Source of the DNA: Microvirga ossetica
Lineage (GTDB): Bacteria > Pseudomonadota > Alphaproteobacteria > Rhizobiales > Beijerinckiaceae
Length of the DNA: 64,000 nt
Assembly (NCBI RefSeq): GCF_002741015.1
Contig: NZ_CP016619.1
Location: 868,001-932,000 of the forward strand
Reading direction: 5' to 3'
The notes beneath the pieces were generated by a model. That model ran no database searches and had not been told where the DNA came from. It was given only the letters and a program-made list of their open reading frames with translations. Positions 10,236 through 19,403 of the stretch are shown piece after piece. A program made the translations under genes and the position numbers. Every line of letters begins with the position of its first letter. Position 1 is the stretch's first letter.

Positions 10236-10937
10236 ATGTTCTATGAACTCCGGATGTACCATGCGGTCCCCGGACGTCTTGCTGAACTGGTCGAGCGGAT
10301 CGGAAAGATTCTGCCGCCGTTCTTCAAACGTCACGGCTTCCCGCCACGGTTGGGCCAGTGGACCGTGAGCGCAGGTCCTTCGATGCCCATGCTGATATGG
10401 CTTCTCTGCTGGCCCCAAGGTTTCACTCAGAGATCCGCGTCATTTGCTGGGTTGGGTGCCGATCCAGAATGGCAGGCCATCAGACTGACAACCAATGGAC
10501 TGGGCGAGATGGTCCGCAAGTACGATCTTCGCATCCTCACGCCATCGCCGGCATGGGCGCGGCCATCAGCGACTGATGGACTGCCACCGGAGCCGGTTGA
10601 TGCGGAGCTCTTCGAGCTGCGAGTTTATGATGTGCCGGTTGGCTTCCTCGCAGCAGCGAATGAGATTCTGACCGCTTCCCACCTTCCCTCTCTGGCTGCA
10701 TGCGGTGCCACAATCCTCGGTGTTTTCGAGAATCAGACGGGACCATCGACCCCTGGAATTACGATGCTGTTGGGTTGGCAAAACTTCGAGGAAAGGCGTA
10801 AAGGTCTTCGCCGCTTTGAGTCCTTGCCAGAAGTTCGCTCGACCGAGGCATTAAATATTCTGGGCTCTTCCGCCTGTGTGCTGCTTGAGGCGTCTCCGTT
10901 TGGTCGCCCTAATCACCACCTCTGGCCCGCGATGTAG
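10236..10937 (+). CDS. NIPSNAP family protein
   Basis: 233-residue protein built from two NIPSNAP-type ferredoxin-like halves: one beginning FYELRMYHAVPGRLAEL at residue 2, the other FELRVYDVPVGFLAAANE in the second half. The start ATG 10236 has GGAGG 5 nt upstream; the frame's upstream extension to 10188 would run into the operator. NIPSNAP proteins are small alpha/beta-barrel dimers often found in catabolic operons, with no general enzymatic function established. Its position just after the operator pair suggests GntR control together with the operon at 9030. Confidence 0.85.
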   Translation: MFYELRMYHAVPGRLAELVERIGKILPPFFKRHGFPPRLGQWTVSAGPSMPMLIWLLCWPQGFTQRSASFAGLGADPEWQAIRLTTNGLGEMVRKYDLRILTPSPAWARPSATDGLPPEPVDAELFELRVYDVPVGFLAAANEILTASHLPSLAACGATILGVFENQTGPSTPGITMLLGWQNFEERRKGLRRFESLPEVRSTEALNILGSSACVLLEASPFGRPNHHLWPAM

Positions 10938-11139
10938 TGGGTCGTCATTTCGATCGCGCAGCCGGGCTGGCTGCCGCCAACGAAAATCATGCCGGATGGT
11001 CAGGTCCTGCAATGTCTGCCTCGCATCCGCTTGGATGCAGCCGCACTCCGACAAGTGAATTGCGTTGTCCGCATTGAGCTATCTGCCCTGCGCTGCAAAG
11101 CCAATTAGTTGGCGACTTCTGTTGAGCGCGAACACAACC

Positions 11140-11312
11140 CTACTCCGGCATACGCGCACCCCGCATACCCAAGAGTCTGCGATATAAGGTCTGGCGCGAA
11201 ATGAATCCCAGTCCGCTTGCCAGATTGAATATAGTAGTCAATTTAAACTGATCGAGGACATGATCGAACTTTACTTGCAGACTTCGACCAATCCGATCTT
11301 CATAGAGTCTCG
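11140..11312 (-). pseudogene. Possible remnant of a regulator's C-terminal helix-turn-helix
   Basis: A short open stretch of roughly 57 codons with no start codon ends at a TAG at 11140. Its C-terminal part reads NLASGLGFISRQTLYRRL, which resembles a Fis-type DNA-binding helix-turn-helix as found at the end of sigma-54 activators. An in-frame stop lies immediately upstream, so at most a fragment survives. It precedes the kinase-like gene on the other strand. The call rests on a short motif only. The rest of the gap 10938-11330 shows nothing I can name. Confidence 0.3.
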
Positions 11313-11330
11313 CGTGGATCAGGAGCTAAT

Positions 11331-12200
11331 ATGAAGGCTGGAATGGACTTGGATGCCTTACGCTCCATCTTGACGGACTCATTTCCAGAGCTCTCCGGAT
11401 CAGAATTCATCACCCACACGGCCGGTTGGGACTGCGTCGCAGTGGACGTCGATGGTCGTCTGATTTTCAAGTTTCCCCGCCATGAACTGGCCGAGAAAGC
11501 CCTAATTGTTGAGGCCCGCCTTCTCACCGCTATTCGGCCGGCCGTATCCATGCCGGTCCCAGATCTAACTCTCTTTTCCGGTCCGCCTCGGTTCTCCAGA
11601 CACGTCAAGCTCAAGGGAGAGCATTTGCTAACGCAGCACTATCAGCAGTTGCCATCTGAGGCCCGCCAGCGCCTCGCAAGTGATATGGCACTCTTCTATG
11701 CCGAACTCCACAGCATTGATGCTCGGCACATGGAGGCCCTAGGTGCCGGCCCGTTAAGACCCTGGCTACACCCTGACGATATCCTTCGCCGCGTGTGGCC
11801 CATCCTGCCGTTGGCCTCGCGGCGTTATGCTGACAAAGCCATTGACGATTGGCAGCAACTGCCGTCTGACCCCTATGGCGTAACATATGGTTTCTTCGAC
11901 GGTCACGGCTGGAACATGGCATTCGACCATAAGGAGAAACGTCTGAACGGCATTTATGATTTTGCGGACTCTGGCTTTGGGCCACTTCACCAAGAATTCA
12001 TCTACACCAACTGGATTGAGCCGGATCTCACTGCGCGCATAGTAGCGGAGTATGAGGCGCTAACTGGCCGTGATCTGGACCGTCAGCGCATCGATTTGCT
12101 CACCGGGGTACTGAGACTGTCGGAACTTGCGGAGGCGATTGATGATGCCGTCCACTTCGCTGAAAAGATGAAGGCGGTCATGGACTGGAGTAGTCGGTAA
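11331..12200 (+). CDS. Aminoglycoside phosphotransferase (APH)-family kinase-like protein
   Basis: 289 residues with an APH-type protein-kinase-like fold: a nucleotide-binding N-lobe with FKFPRHE (ATP lysine candidate), the catalytic-loop equivalent GFFDGHGWNMAFD, and the metal-binding GIYDFADSGFG, corresponding to the usual H-G-D-x-x-x-x-N and D-F-G/D motifs. The start ATG 11331 has CAGGAG upstream. Such proteins phosphorylate aminoglycosides, homoserine, choline or sugars; nothing ties this one to resistance. It is a lone gene between region A and the mobile-element zone. Confidence 0.75.
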   Translation: MKAGMDLDALRSILTDSFPELSGSEFITHTAGWDCVAVDVDGRLIFKFPRHELAEKALIVEARLLTAIRPAVSMPVPDLTLFSGPPRFSRHVKLKGEHLLTQHYQQLPSEARQRLASDMALFYAELHSIDARHMEALGAGPLRPWLHPDDILRRVWPILPLASRRYADKAIDDWQQLPSDPYGVTYGFFDGHGWNMAFDHKEKRLNGIYDFADSGFGPLHQEFIYTNWIEPDLTARIVAEYEALTGRDLDRQRIDLLTGVLRLSELAEAIDDAVHFAEKMKAVMDWSSR

Positions 12201-12321
12201 TGTCGATCCATCCTTTAGCGGGGCGGAAAGCATAGGCGTTGCCTTGATGGTGTGGACGCCCCCCAACGGCCTCGGTGTGCCACAGTGGAGGTGTTGATTG
12301 CACCACTTGAGGGAGGCGTCC

Positions 12322-12683
12322 ATGGGAGAGGTTAGCACAATCGGGTTGGATCTGGCGAAGAGCGTGTTCCAGGTTCATGGGGCGGATGCATCGGGCACGG
12401 TCCTGTTCCGCAAGAAGCTGCGGCGGCATCAGGTCCTCGCGTTCTTCTCGTCTCAGCCACCCTGCACGGTGGCCATGGAAGCCTGCGGCAGCGCTCACCA
12501 TTGGGCGCGCGAGATCGGCCGGCTCGGGCATGCGGTCCGGTTGATCCCGCCGGCTTACGTGAAGCCTTTTGTGAAGCGCCAGAAGAACGACGCTGCCGAT
12601 GCCGAGGCGATCTGCGAGGCGGCCCAGCGCCCGACGATGCGCTTCGTGGCTCCCAAGAGTGAGAAGGCTCAAGCCGCTGCTGT
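12322..12683 (+). pseudogene. IS110-family transposase, N-terminal fragment
   Basis: Begins at ATG 12322 (GGAGG upstream) with IGLDLAKSVFQVHG, the first conserved block of the IS110 DEDD (RuvC-like) transposase domain, and continues through KNDAADAEAICEA. Homology stops at the left terminus of the IS6 element at 12684, so about two thirds of the transposase is missing. The reading frame runs a few codons into the IS6 end (to 12699) before stopping. It cannot be functional. Confidence 0.85.
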
Positions 12684-13485
12684 GGCTTCGTTGCAGTAAA
12701 TTGGAAAGGGCATGACGCACCCGCCCGCACGCATTCTTCAGGCGGTGAGGCCGAAGAGCTTGTTGATGAGACGGATTTCGCCTGTCACTCCTGGCTGTGT
12801 CAGGGCGCAGTGGCCACGACGGATCATCCGCATCACCTCGAAGCCCTTGATCGTCGCACGCGCCGTTTTCATGCTCTGGAAGCCGCGGGTCGGCCGGACC
12901 ACACGCTTGAGCGCTCCATGATCCGCCTCGATGATGTTGTTCAAGTACTTCGACGTCCGATGCATGACCTCTTTGGGCAGCAGCCCTTCGTACTTCAGGC
13001 GCCGGATGGCTTTGGGATAAGACGCCAGCTTGTCAGTCGTGATCGACTCAGGAGGACAGTCGCTCATCGTCTTCACGGCTTTGCGCAAGAAGCGGTAAGC
13101 CGCTTGGGTGTTCCGTCGTGAAGTCGATAAGCTGGCCGTGCTTGTCGACTGCCCGAAACAAGTACCTCCACTTGCCGCCGACCCGCACATAGGTCTCATC
13201 GACTCGCCATGAGCCAGACCGGTGCCCCTGGTATCGGCGAACCCTCTTCTCGATCTCCGGCGCGTAGCGCTGGACCCAGCGAAAGAGAGTGGATGGGTCG
13301 ACGGCGACGCCGCGCTCTTGCATCATCTCGGCCAAATCGCGATAGCTGATGCCGTACTTGCAGTACCAGCGCACGCACAGCAGGATGATCTCGACCGGAA
13401 AGCGACGGCGCTTGAACAGGGACAACAGAACGGCTCCTTGACTGACCGCCCTTCATTAAACTGCCAAGGTTAATGCAACGGAGCC
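12684..13485. mobile_element. IS6-family insertion sequence #1 (802 bp, inactivated)
   Basis: Imperfect terminal inverted repeats GGCTTCGTTGCAGTAA (12684-12699) and, reading inward from the right, GGCTCCGTTGCATTAA (13470-13485) bound an 802-bp element, the usual IS6 size. The flanking 8-mers (gctgctgt left, tacaagct right) do not match, so there is no target duplication. Left neighbour is a cut IS110 transposase, right neighbour a cut Tn3 transposase whose frame runs exactly to the boundary. This points to IS6-mediated adjacent deletion or replicon fusion. Confidence 0.88.
12738..13425 (-). pseudogene. IS6-family transposase with frameshift
   Basis: The 5' part (from 13425) encodes the N-terminal helix-turn-helix and the first catalytic aspartate in WRVDETYVRVGGKW, up to HGQLIDF. 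Near 13115-13125 the frame shifts; the remainder (TQAAYRFLRKAV, second Asp in ITTDKLASY, Glu in NNIIEADHGALKR) continues in another frame to the stop at 12738. All three DDE positions survive at DNA level but not in a single product, so this copy should not make active transposase. Confidence 0.85.
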
Positions 13486-14511
13486 TACAAGCTGGCGCAG
13501 GCTTGTATTACGGATAGGCACGCCCAACACCCGCATGCCCGCTTGTGGGGCGATGGCTCTACCGCTTCATCAGATGGGCAATTCTTCCAAGCCAGCGATC
13601 GTGCCGGTCAGCGCAGCGACATCAATCTGCATTATGGCAGCGAACCCGGTTCGAAGTTCTACAGCCATTTGTCCGATCAGTACGGCTACTTCAGCATCCT
13701 GCCGATCAGCGCCACCGAGAGCGAGGCTCCCTACGTGCTGGATGGCTTGTTTGATCATGAGACGGAACTCGACATCCAGGAGCACTTCACGGACACAGGC
13801 GGGGCGAGCGATCATGTCTTTGGTCTCTTTGCTCTGACAGGTCGGCGCTTTGCTCCGCGGCTTCGTAATCTCAAGGACCGGAAGCTCCATACCTTCGAGA
13901 AGCCGGAGGCCTATCCTGCGCTGCAGGAACATATCGGCGTGCCGATCAACACCAGTCTGATCATGGAGTACTGGGATGACCTGCTGCATCTGGCGGCCTC
14001 GATCCAGACGCGGACGGTCGCTCCCTCAACAATCCTCAAGCGGCTGGCAGCCTCCCGCAATCCCAGCCAGCTCGCACGGGCATTGCGCGAGATCGGCCGC
14101 CTCGAGCGCACGCTGTTCATGATCGAGTGGTATTCCGATCCCGCGTTCCGGCGCCGCTGTCAGGCAGGTCTGAACAAAGGTGAGGCAGCTCATAAGCTGA
14201 AACGGGCCGTGTTCTTCCATGAGCGCGGCGAAATCCGGGATCGCTCATTTGAGAGCCAGGCGTTCAGGGCATCCGGGCTGAACCTGGTCGTGAGCGCCAT
14301 TGTTTATTGGAATACGGTCTATCTCGGGCGCGCTGTGGATCATCTCCGCCGGCAGGGACGCATCATTCCCACCGAGATGCTCAAACACGTGTCGCCATTG
14401 AGCTGGGAGCATATCAATCTCACCGGCACCTATGCTTGGGGCGAGCAGCCTGTGCTCGTGGACGGCTTTCGACCCTTGCGACTGCCGCAAGCGTTGGCAC
14501 GCGCCGCATAG
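13486..14511 (+). pseudogene. Tn3-family transposase (TnpA), C-terminal fragment
   Basis: About 341 codons from the IS6 boundary to the stop at 14511. Tn3 TnpA motifs in order: LWGDGSTASSDGQFF, DTGGASDHVFGLFAL, LNKGEAAHKLKRAVFFHERGEI and the C-terminal TGTYAW block. A full TnpA is about 1000 residues, so only the last third remains, although the catalytic motifs are in this part. The frame stays open up to base 13486 with no start codon before 13543. The matching transposon end lies at 14555-14592. Confidence 0.88.
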
Positions 14512-14554
14512 CGCAGCTGGCTCATAAAAAGCGCAGGTTCTTTATTTGTTCTAC

Positions 14555-14592
14555 CTTAGCGTGTCAATGGGAACAGTTCTTGCGCTGGCCCC
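14555..14592 (-). repeat. 38-bp terminal inverted repeat of the truncated Tn3-family transposon
   Basis: Read on the minus strand the 38 bases start GGGG and end ACACGCTAAG, the pattern of Tn3/Tn21-family ends (GGGG...ACGCTAAG, 38 bp). It starts 43 bp after the tnpA stop, the expected location. The opposite transposon end is absent from the neighbourhood, consistent with deletion by the IS6 element at 12684-13485. Confidence 0.75.
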
Positions 14593-14833
14593 TACGAAGG
14601 ACGAATATTTGGCGAAGTATGAAACCTGGCGAAAGGAAAACGGTCGCTGACCTCTGCAAGCGCGGGCATTGTCCTGCGCCCTTTAAACGCCATATCTGAA
14701 GGGAGTTCCTGATGGTTTTGGACGCACATGGAAACATCTGGTTGCCAGTGAGTGGATCGAGACCATCGACCCAGTCCCGAACGAGCCTGCGCACGGGGAG
14801 CCACAGCGTTTTTTGTAGGCACAGTCGATTCTC

Positions 14834-14953
14834 CCCTGCCCCGGCCTCGACAAAGCACGTATGACCCAGTTTCTGCAGCTGGAGGGCGGACTCGGGCGTC
14901 ATCGCAACGCGTGCTTCGCCCGGAAAGGCTTCGTTCGGTGCTCCGATCCTCAT
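14834..14953 (-). pseudogene. pntA: pntA 5' fragment (NAD(P) transhydrogenase alpha subunit)
   Basis: From ATG 14953 the first 40 codons read as the start of PntA (MRIGAPNEAFPGEARVAMTP, then ESALQLQKLGHTCFVEAGAG). After that the expected Rossmann-domain sequence stops abruptly and unrelated codons follow. The rest of pntA and its partner pntB are not in the window. Between the Tn3 end (14592) and this stub I see only an 18-codon frame ending at 14650 and no recognisable gene. Confidence 0.75.
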
Positions 14954-14978
14954 GCCCAATGTACTGTTATGCGTTGGG

Positions 14979-16013
14979 TCAGGTGAAACTCAGGTGGATC
15001 TTCATCGACCGGCTGCGATCGCCGGCAGCCTCGAAGGCTGCCACCGCATCGGCGATGGGAAAGGTCCCGCTCATCAGGGGCTTGAGGTCCACCCGCCGCG
15101 CGTTGATGAGGTCGACCGCGAGCGCGAACTCCTCATGGAAGCGGAACGCCCCCTTCATCTCGATTTCTTTCGCCACCACTAGGTTCTGCGGGATCGACAC
15201 GTCGCCGCCGAGCCCGAGCTGAACGAGTACGGAGCGCGGCCTGAGAACCTCCAGTCCGGACCGCACGGCGCTCTCATTGCCCGAGGCCTCGAACTGGACA
15301 TCGAAGGTGCCCTTGTTGGCCGCGTACGCCGACAGCGCCTCGGGCTCGCTCGCCACATTGATCGTCCGGTCGGCGCCCACAGCCCGTGCCTTCTCGAGCA
15401 CGGCATCCATGACGTCGGTGGCCACGATCTCCCGGGCACCGTGCGCCCGCGCCGCGATGATGGCGAGCGCCCCGATCGGGCCGCAGCCCGTCACCAGCAC
15501 CCGCTTGCCCAGAAGCGACCCGGCCCGGTTGACGGCATGCAGCGTCACCGCCAGCGGTTCGGCAAAGGCTGCCTCGTTGATCGAGACGTCATCGGACACC
15601 CTGTGACACTGCCATTGCTCGGCCACCAGGCTCTGCCGGAACGCGCCCTGGATGTGCGGCATCGGCATGGCGCTGCCATAAAAGCGCATGTTCAGGCACT
15701 GGTTCTGCTGACCCTTGAGGCAATACTCGCAGCGATTGCAGGGCCGGCTCGGCGAGACCGCTACCCGGTCTCCGACCACGAGACCGGACACGCCCTCGCC
15801 CAGCGAACGGACGGTGCCCGCCACCTCGTGCCCGAGGATCATCGGCTCGCGCACGCGGATCGCCCCGAAGCCGCCGTGGTTGTAGTAGTGCAGATCGGAG
15901 CCACAGATGCCGCCAGCCTCGATGGCGACCTCGACCTGTCCGGGCCCAGGAGCCTCCGGCTCGCGCTCCTCGATGCGCAGGTCCTTGGCGGCATGAATGA
16001 CAACAGCTTTCAT
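14979..16013 (-). CDS. Zinc-dependent alcohol/polyol dehydrogenase, L-idonate 5-dehydrogenase type
   Basis: 344-residue medium-chain dehydrogenase. Catalytic-zinc residues are seen in GGICGSDLHYYNHGG and GHEVAG; four cysteines for the structural zinc are in CNRCEYCLKGQQNQC; the Rossmann glycine motif is TGCGPIGALA. The overall pattern is that of L-idonate 5-dehydrogenases, which oxidise L-idonate to 5-keto-D-gluconate. Start ATG 16013 has GAGG upstream; an extension to 16058 would overlap the neighbour. A gluconate 5-dehydrogenase-like SDR at 17089 is the natural next enzyme, so an idonate/5-ketogluconate branch is plausible within this operon. Confidence 0.85.
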   Translation of the reverse strand: MKAVVIHAAKDLRIEEREPEAPGPGQVEVAIEAGGICGSDLHYYNHGGFGAIRVREPMILGHEVAGTVRSLGEGVSGLVVGDRVAVSPSRPCNRCEYCLKGQQNQCLNMRFYGSAMPMPHIQGAFRQSLVAEQWQCHRVSDDVSINEAAFAEPLAVTLHAVNRAGSLLGKRVLVTGCGPIGALAIIAARAHGAREIVATDVMDAVLEKARAVGADRTINVASEPEALSAYAANKGTFDVQFEASGNESAVRSGLEVLRPRSVLVQLGLGGDVSIPQNLVVAKEIEMKGAFRFHEEFALAVDLINARRVDLKPLMSGTFPIADAVAAFEAAGDRSRSMKIHLSFT

Positions 16014-16023
16014 GGGGCAATCC

Positions 16024-16965
16024 TCAGATGACGGGCGTGAGAAGCGGCTGACGGGCAAAATGCGCCGCCAGGTTGTCGCGCACCAGCTTGCCCATGGCCT
16101 GCCGGGTTTCTACGGTCCCTGACGCGTGATGCGGCTGAAGGACGACGTTCTCCAGCGTCAGGAAGCGCTCGTCGATGTTCGGCTCGTTCCAGAACACATC
16201 GAGGCCTGCTCCTTTGATGACGTTGCGCTCGAGCGCGTCGAGCAGGGCTGCTTCATCGATGGTTGATCCGCGCGAGATGTTGATCAGGATGCCGTCGCCT
16301 CCCAGCGCCTGCAGGACATCGGCGTTGATGATCCCTTGGGTGCTGGCGCCCCCGGCCAGGGTCACAATGAGGAACTCGGACTGCTCGGCCAGAGCGAGCA
16401 GATGCGGAACAAAGGTATACGGCAGATCGTCCCGCTGGTTGATGTCAAAGTAGGCGATCGGGCAGTCGAACGCGGCGAGACGCTTGGCCACCTCGACACC
16501 GATGCGCCCCATGCCGACGATGCCGACTTTCTTGCCATGAACCCGGGTGACGAGCTGCATGTTGGCGTTGCGCCAGCGTCCATCCCGGACATACCGGTCC
16601 GCCTGGGGGATCTGGCGGGCCACGGCGAGGAGCAGCCCAACACCGATGTCGGCCACGTCAGCAGTCAGGACGTTGGGCGTGTTGGTGACCCGGATCCCAT
16701 TTGCCTTGGCGTGTGAGAGGTCGATGGCATCAGTCCCAACACCGTAGCAGGAGACAATCTCGAGCCCTGGTAGGGCTTTCATAAGCTCAGCTGACGCGCC
16801 GATCTCACCGCGTGTCGCAATGGCGCGAACGTTGCCACCCACTTCGCTCAGAAAGGCCGCCCGGTCAGCAGCCTCCCAGAGCCTGTGAACCTTGTAGTTG
16901 CTTTCCAGGTCCTCAAGGTCCCAGGCCGGGTACGGACCCATCATCAGAATCTCGGGCTTAGTCAT
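16024..16965 (-). CDS. D-2-hydroxyacid dehydrogenase (glyoxylate/hydroxypyruvate reductase type)
   Basis: 313 residues. NAD(P) Rossmann motif VGIVGMGRIGVEVAKRL, then the active-site elements: arginine in INISRGSTIDE, glutamate in VFWNEPNIDE and histidine in LQPHHASGTVETR. It should interconvert a 2-oxo acid and a D-2-hydroxy acid. It starts with GGAGG upstream, 123 bp downstream of the SDR at 17089, and is followed after 10 bp by the idonate-type dehydrogenase. Confidence 0.9.
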   Translation of the reverse strand: MTKPEILMMGPYPAWDLEDLESNYKVHRLWEAADRAAFLSEVGGNVRAIATRGEIGASAELMKALPGLEIVSCYGVGTDAIDLSHAKANGIRVTNTPNVLTADVADIGVGLLLAVARQIPQADRYVRDGRWRNANMQLVTRVHGKKVGIVGMGRIGVEVAKRLAAFDCPIAYFDINQRDDLPYTFVPHLLALAEQSEFLIVTLAGGASTQGIINADVLQALGGDGILINISRGSTIDEAALLDALERNVIKGAGLDVFWNEPNIDERFLTLENVVLQPHHASGTVETRQAMGKLVRDNLAAHFARQPLLTPVI

Positions 16966-17088
16966 TGTGATCGTCCTCCCATGTCAGCTATTGGCGGAGT
17001 TGCGGCGTGCTCCGTGGGCTGCCGCAATCGTTAATCGGACGGGGAACTGCCGCCCGTCATGACGGTGAGCGTGGGGCAGCGACCTGCC

Positions 17089-17856
17089 TCAAAGGCAAGT
17101 CGTGATGCCGCCGTCGACGTAGAGTGTATGGCCGTTCACGAACGAGGATGCCGCGCTCGATAGGAAGACAGCCGCGCCTACCAATTCCTCGACATTGCCC
17201 CACCGGGCGGCCGGCGTGCGCTTCTCCAGCCAGCCCGAGAACTCCGCGCTGTCGACGAGGGCTTGGTTAAGCGGGGTTTTGAAGTACCCGGGCGCAATGG
17301 CATTGATCTGTAGGCCGTGCTTGGCCCAGTCCGCGCACATGCCCCGGGTCAGGTTCTTCACCGCCCCCTTGGTGGCCGTGTAGGGAGCGATCCCGGGCCG
17401 GGCGAGTTCGCTCTGCACCGAGGCGATGTTGATGATCTTGCCACGCCCACGGGCGATCATGCGCCGGGCGACCGCCTGTCCGACATAGAACACGCTGGAG
17501 ATGTTGGTGGTGAGCAGCTGCTCCCAGCGATCGACCGGAAAGTCCTCGAGCGGGGTGCGGAACTGCATGCCCGCATTGTTGATCAGAATATCGATCGGGC
17601 CCTCGCGGTCCTCAATCGCCTCGGTTCCGTTCCGGACGGCCTCCGCTGACGTGACGTCGAAGATCGCGGTCGTGACTTTATGTCCCGCGGCCGACAGTTC
17701 GGAACTGGCCACGTCGATTTTGCCCGGGTCGCGACCGTTGAGGACAACTGCAGCGCCGTGCTCGGCCAGGCCCTTGGCCAAAGCAAGCCCTATGCCCTGC
17801 GATGAGCCTGTAACGAGGGCACGTTTGCCTTCAAGAGAGAACAGTGGATAGTCCAT
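17089..17856 (-). CDS. SDR family oxidoreductase, gluconate 5-dehydrogenase-like
   Basis: 255 residues. Classical SDR motifs: cofactor TGSSQGIG near the N-terminus, NNAG, catalytic Ser in IASVQSELA and the YTATK tetrad, then a DGG C-terminus. The N-terminus FSLEGKRALVTGSSQGIGLALAKGL resembles gluconate 5-dehydrogenases that interconvert 5-ketogluconate and gluconate. I choose ATG 17856; a TTG at 17871 is in frame. The gene is immediately downstream of the HpcH-type aldolase. Substrate assignment is tentative. Confidence 0.85.
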   Translation of the reverse strand: MDYPLFSLEGKRALVTGSSQGIGLALAKGLAEHGAAVVLNGRDPGKIDVASSELSAAGHKVTTAIFDVTSAEAVRNGTEAIEDREGPIDILINNAGMQFRTPLEDFPVDRWEQLLTTNISSVFYVGQAVARRMIARGRGKIINIASVQSELARPGIAPYTATKGAVKNLTRGMCADWAKHGLQINAIAPGYFKTPLNQALVDSAEFSGWLEKRTPAARWGNVEELVGAAVFLSSAASSFVNGHTLYVDGGITTCL

Positions 17857-17871
17857 AAGCAAACTTCTCAA

Positions 17872-18573
17872 TCAGCGCTTGAGGATCGACTTGATGCCGT
17901 TCATGCCGATACGTAGGAAAGGATCTGAATGGACGTAGAAATACTGCACGCCCTTCTCCAACCAGTGGGGCATCTCGTCGGCTGTCACCAGCGTTCCAGC
18001 GATCTTTCCCGCGTCGCGGATCTTGCGCACCGCATACGCGACCTTCTCCAACACCTCTTTCGGGCGGGGTTCGCCGAACGGCGGCGCGGGCGGGTAGCCC
18101 ATGTTCTGCGATAAATCCCCGGGACCAATAAAGAACACGTCGATACCATCTACAGTGAGCATCTCGTCGAGGTTCTCAATGGCTTCCAACGTTTCGACCA
18201 TGCCGACCACAAGTCGTTTCTCGTAATCCGATGGCAGGGCGTAGCGCACCGCATCCACAATCGCACGCGCCTGGTCCGCTGTGTCGACCATGGGCGCCAT
18301 GATGCCGTCGGCACCGGCATTGAGGTACCGGATCAGGATCGGGCGTTCGTGGGAATGCGGTCGTACGATGGCGGCGCCGCCCGCGCCGCGAATGACCTGA
18401 CCGGCATTGCGGACATCCTCAAAGCCCCACGTCCCGTGCTCGCAATCGACGAAGATGCTGTCGGCACCAAGCTCCACCAGCCGAACGGCGAGACCCGGCG
18501 AGACATGGTGCGGATTGAACATGGTGATGCTCTCGCCGGCCTGCAGCCGGGCGCGTAGTTTCGCACCGTTCAT
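17872..18573 (-). CDS. HpcH/HpaI aldolase family protein
   Basis: 233-residue class II pyruvate-type aldolase (2-keto-3-deoxy acid aldolase superfamily). Motifs include DSIFVDCEHGTWGFED, VRPHSHERPILIRYLNAGADGIMAPMV and the metal-ligand region VGMVETLEAIEN with FFIGPGDLSQNMG. It would cleave a 4-hydroxy-2-oxo acid to pyruvate plus an aldehyde. Its ATG overlaps the stop of the upstream SDR (ATGA, 18570-18573), so co-translation is likely. Confidence 0.9.
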   Translation of the reverse strand: MNGAKLRARLQAGESITMFNPHHVSPGLAVRLVELGADSIFVDCEHGTWGFEDVRNAGQVIRGAGGAAIVRPHSHERPILIRYLNAGADGIMAPMVDTADQARAIVDAVRYALPSDYEKRLVVGMVETLEAIENLDEMLTVDGIDVFFIGPGDLSQNMGYPPAPPFGEPRPKEVLEKVAYAVRKIRDAGKIAGTLVTADEMPHWLEKGVQYFYVHSDPFLRIGMNGIKSILKR

Positions 18574-19394
18574 AAGGCTTCTCCTGTCGATTGTTTCTTT
18601 GGCAGATCCGGCGTATCCGCCGGCGCACCCACCCAGCGGGCGGTCTCGATGTCGGCGGAGGTATCACGCATGTAGGTTGGGCAGATATGAAGTTCGGGTA
18701 TGACGGCGCCCTTCTGCAGGCTTGCACATAGCGCTATGGCCCGAGCGACATCGTGCGGGTCGAGCATCTTCTCGCGTTCACTTTCAAGCGGCGGCCGCGC
18801 GCGATTGTTCATGATCGGCGTATCGGTCTCGCCCGGCAGAATCGTCGTCGCCCGGATACCCTGGTTGCGATAGGTATTGTGCAGGAAGGTCATGAAATTC
18901 TTCACGCCTGCTTTGGCGGCACCATAAGCGGCGCCACCGAGCAGGTTCGGATTCAGGGCCGCGAGGGACGACACCGTGATGATGGTGCCCTCCCGTTTCG
19001 CAATCATGCCAGGCAGGACCGCCTGGGTCAGATTGAACACCGCCGTCAGATTGACGTTGACGGTTGAGTTCCATTCTTCTTCGCTGAGGAAGCGGGCGTT
19101 CAGAACCTTACTGGCGCTCCCGGCATTGTTCACGAGAATGTCGACGGGGCTAACGGCTTTGCGGATCCACGCAATCGTCTCAAAGATATCGTCACGCGAC
19201 TCGATATCGAGGGAACGAGCAGCCGCCGATCCGCCTTCCGCCTCAATCGCTGCGGCAACCTCCTCGAGGGGCTCGATCCGGCGACCTGTCAGGATCACGC
19301 GGGCACCGTCCCTCGCCAGCAGGATTGCGGCTTCGCGGCCGATCCCAGTCCCTGCACCTGTAATGAGAGCAACCTTGCCATCAAGCAATCCCAT
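18570..19394 (-). CDS. SDR family oxidoreductase
   Basis: 274 residues with cofactor motif TGAGTGIG, NNAG, catalytic serine in TVSSLAALNPN and the YGAAK active-site motif. It carries a C-terminal tail of about 25 residues beyond the usual SDR core. Ribosome site GGAG lies just upstream of ATG 19394. It is directly downstream of hyuB (9 bp), suggesting it acts on the hydantoinase product or a later intermediate; the substrate is unknown. Confidence 0.88.
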   Translation of the reverse strand: MGLLDGKVALITGAGTGIGREAAILLARDGARVILTGRRIEPLEEVAAAIEAEGGSAAARSLDIESRDDIFETIAWIRKAVSPVDILVNNAGSASKVLNARFLSEEEWNSTVNVNLTAVFNLTQAVLPGMIAKREGTIITVSSLAALNPNLLGGAAYGAAKAGVKNFMTFLHNTYRNQGIRATTILPGETDTPIMNNRARPPLESEREKMLDPHDVARAIALCASLQKGAVIPELHICPTYMRDTSADIETARWVGAPADTPDLPKKQSTGEAL

Positions 19395-19403
19395 CGAAAT
19401 CTC

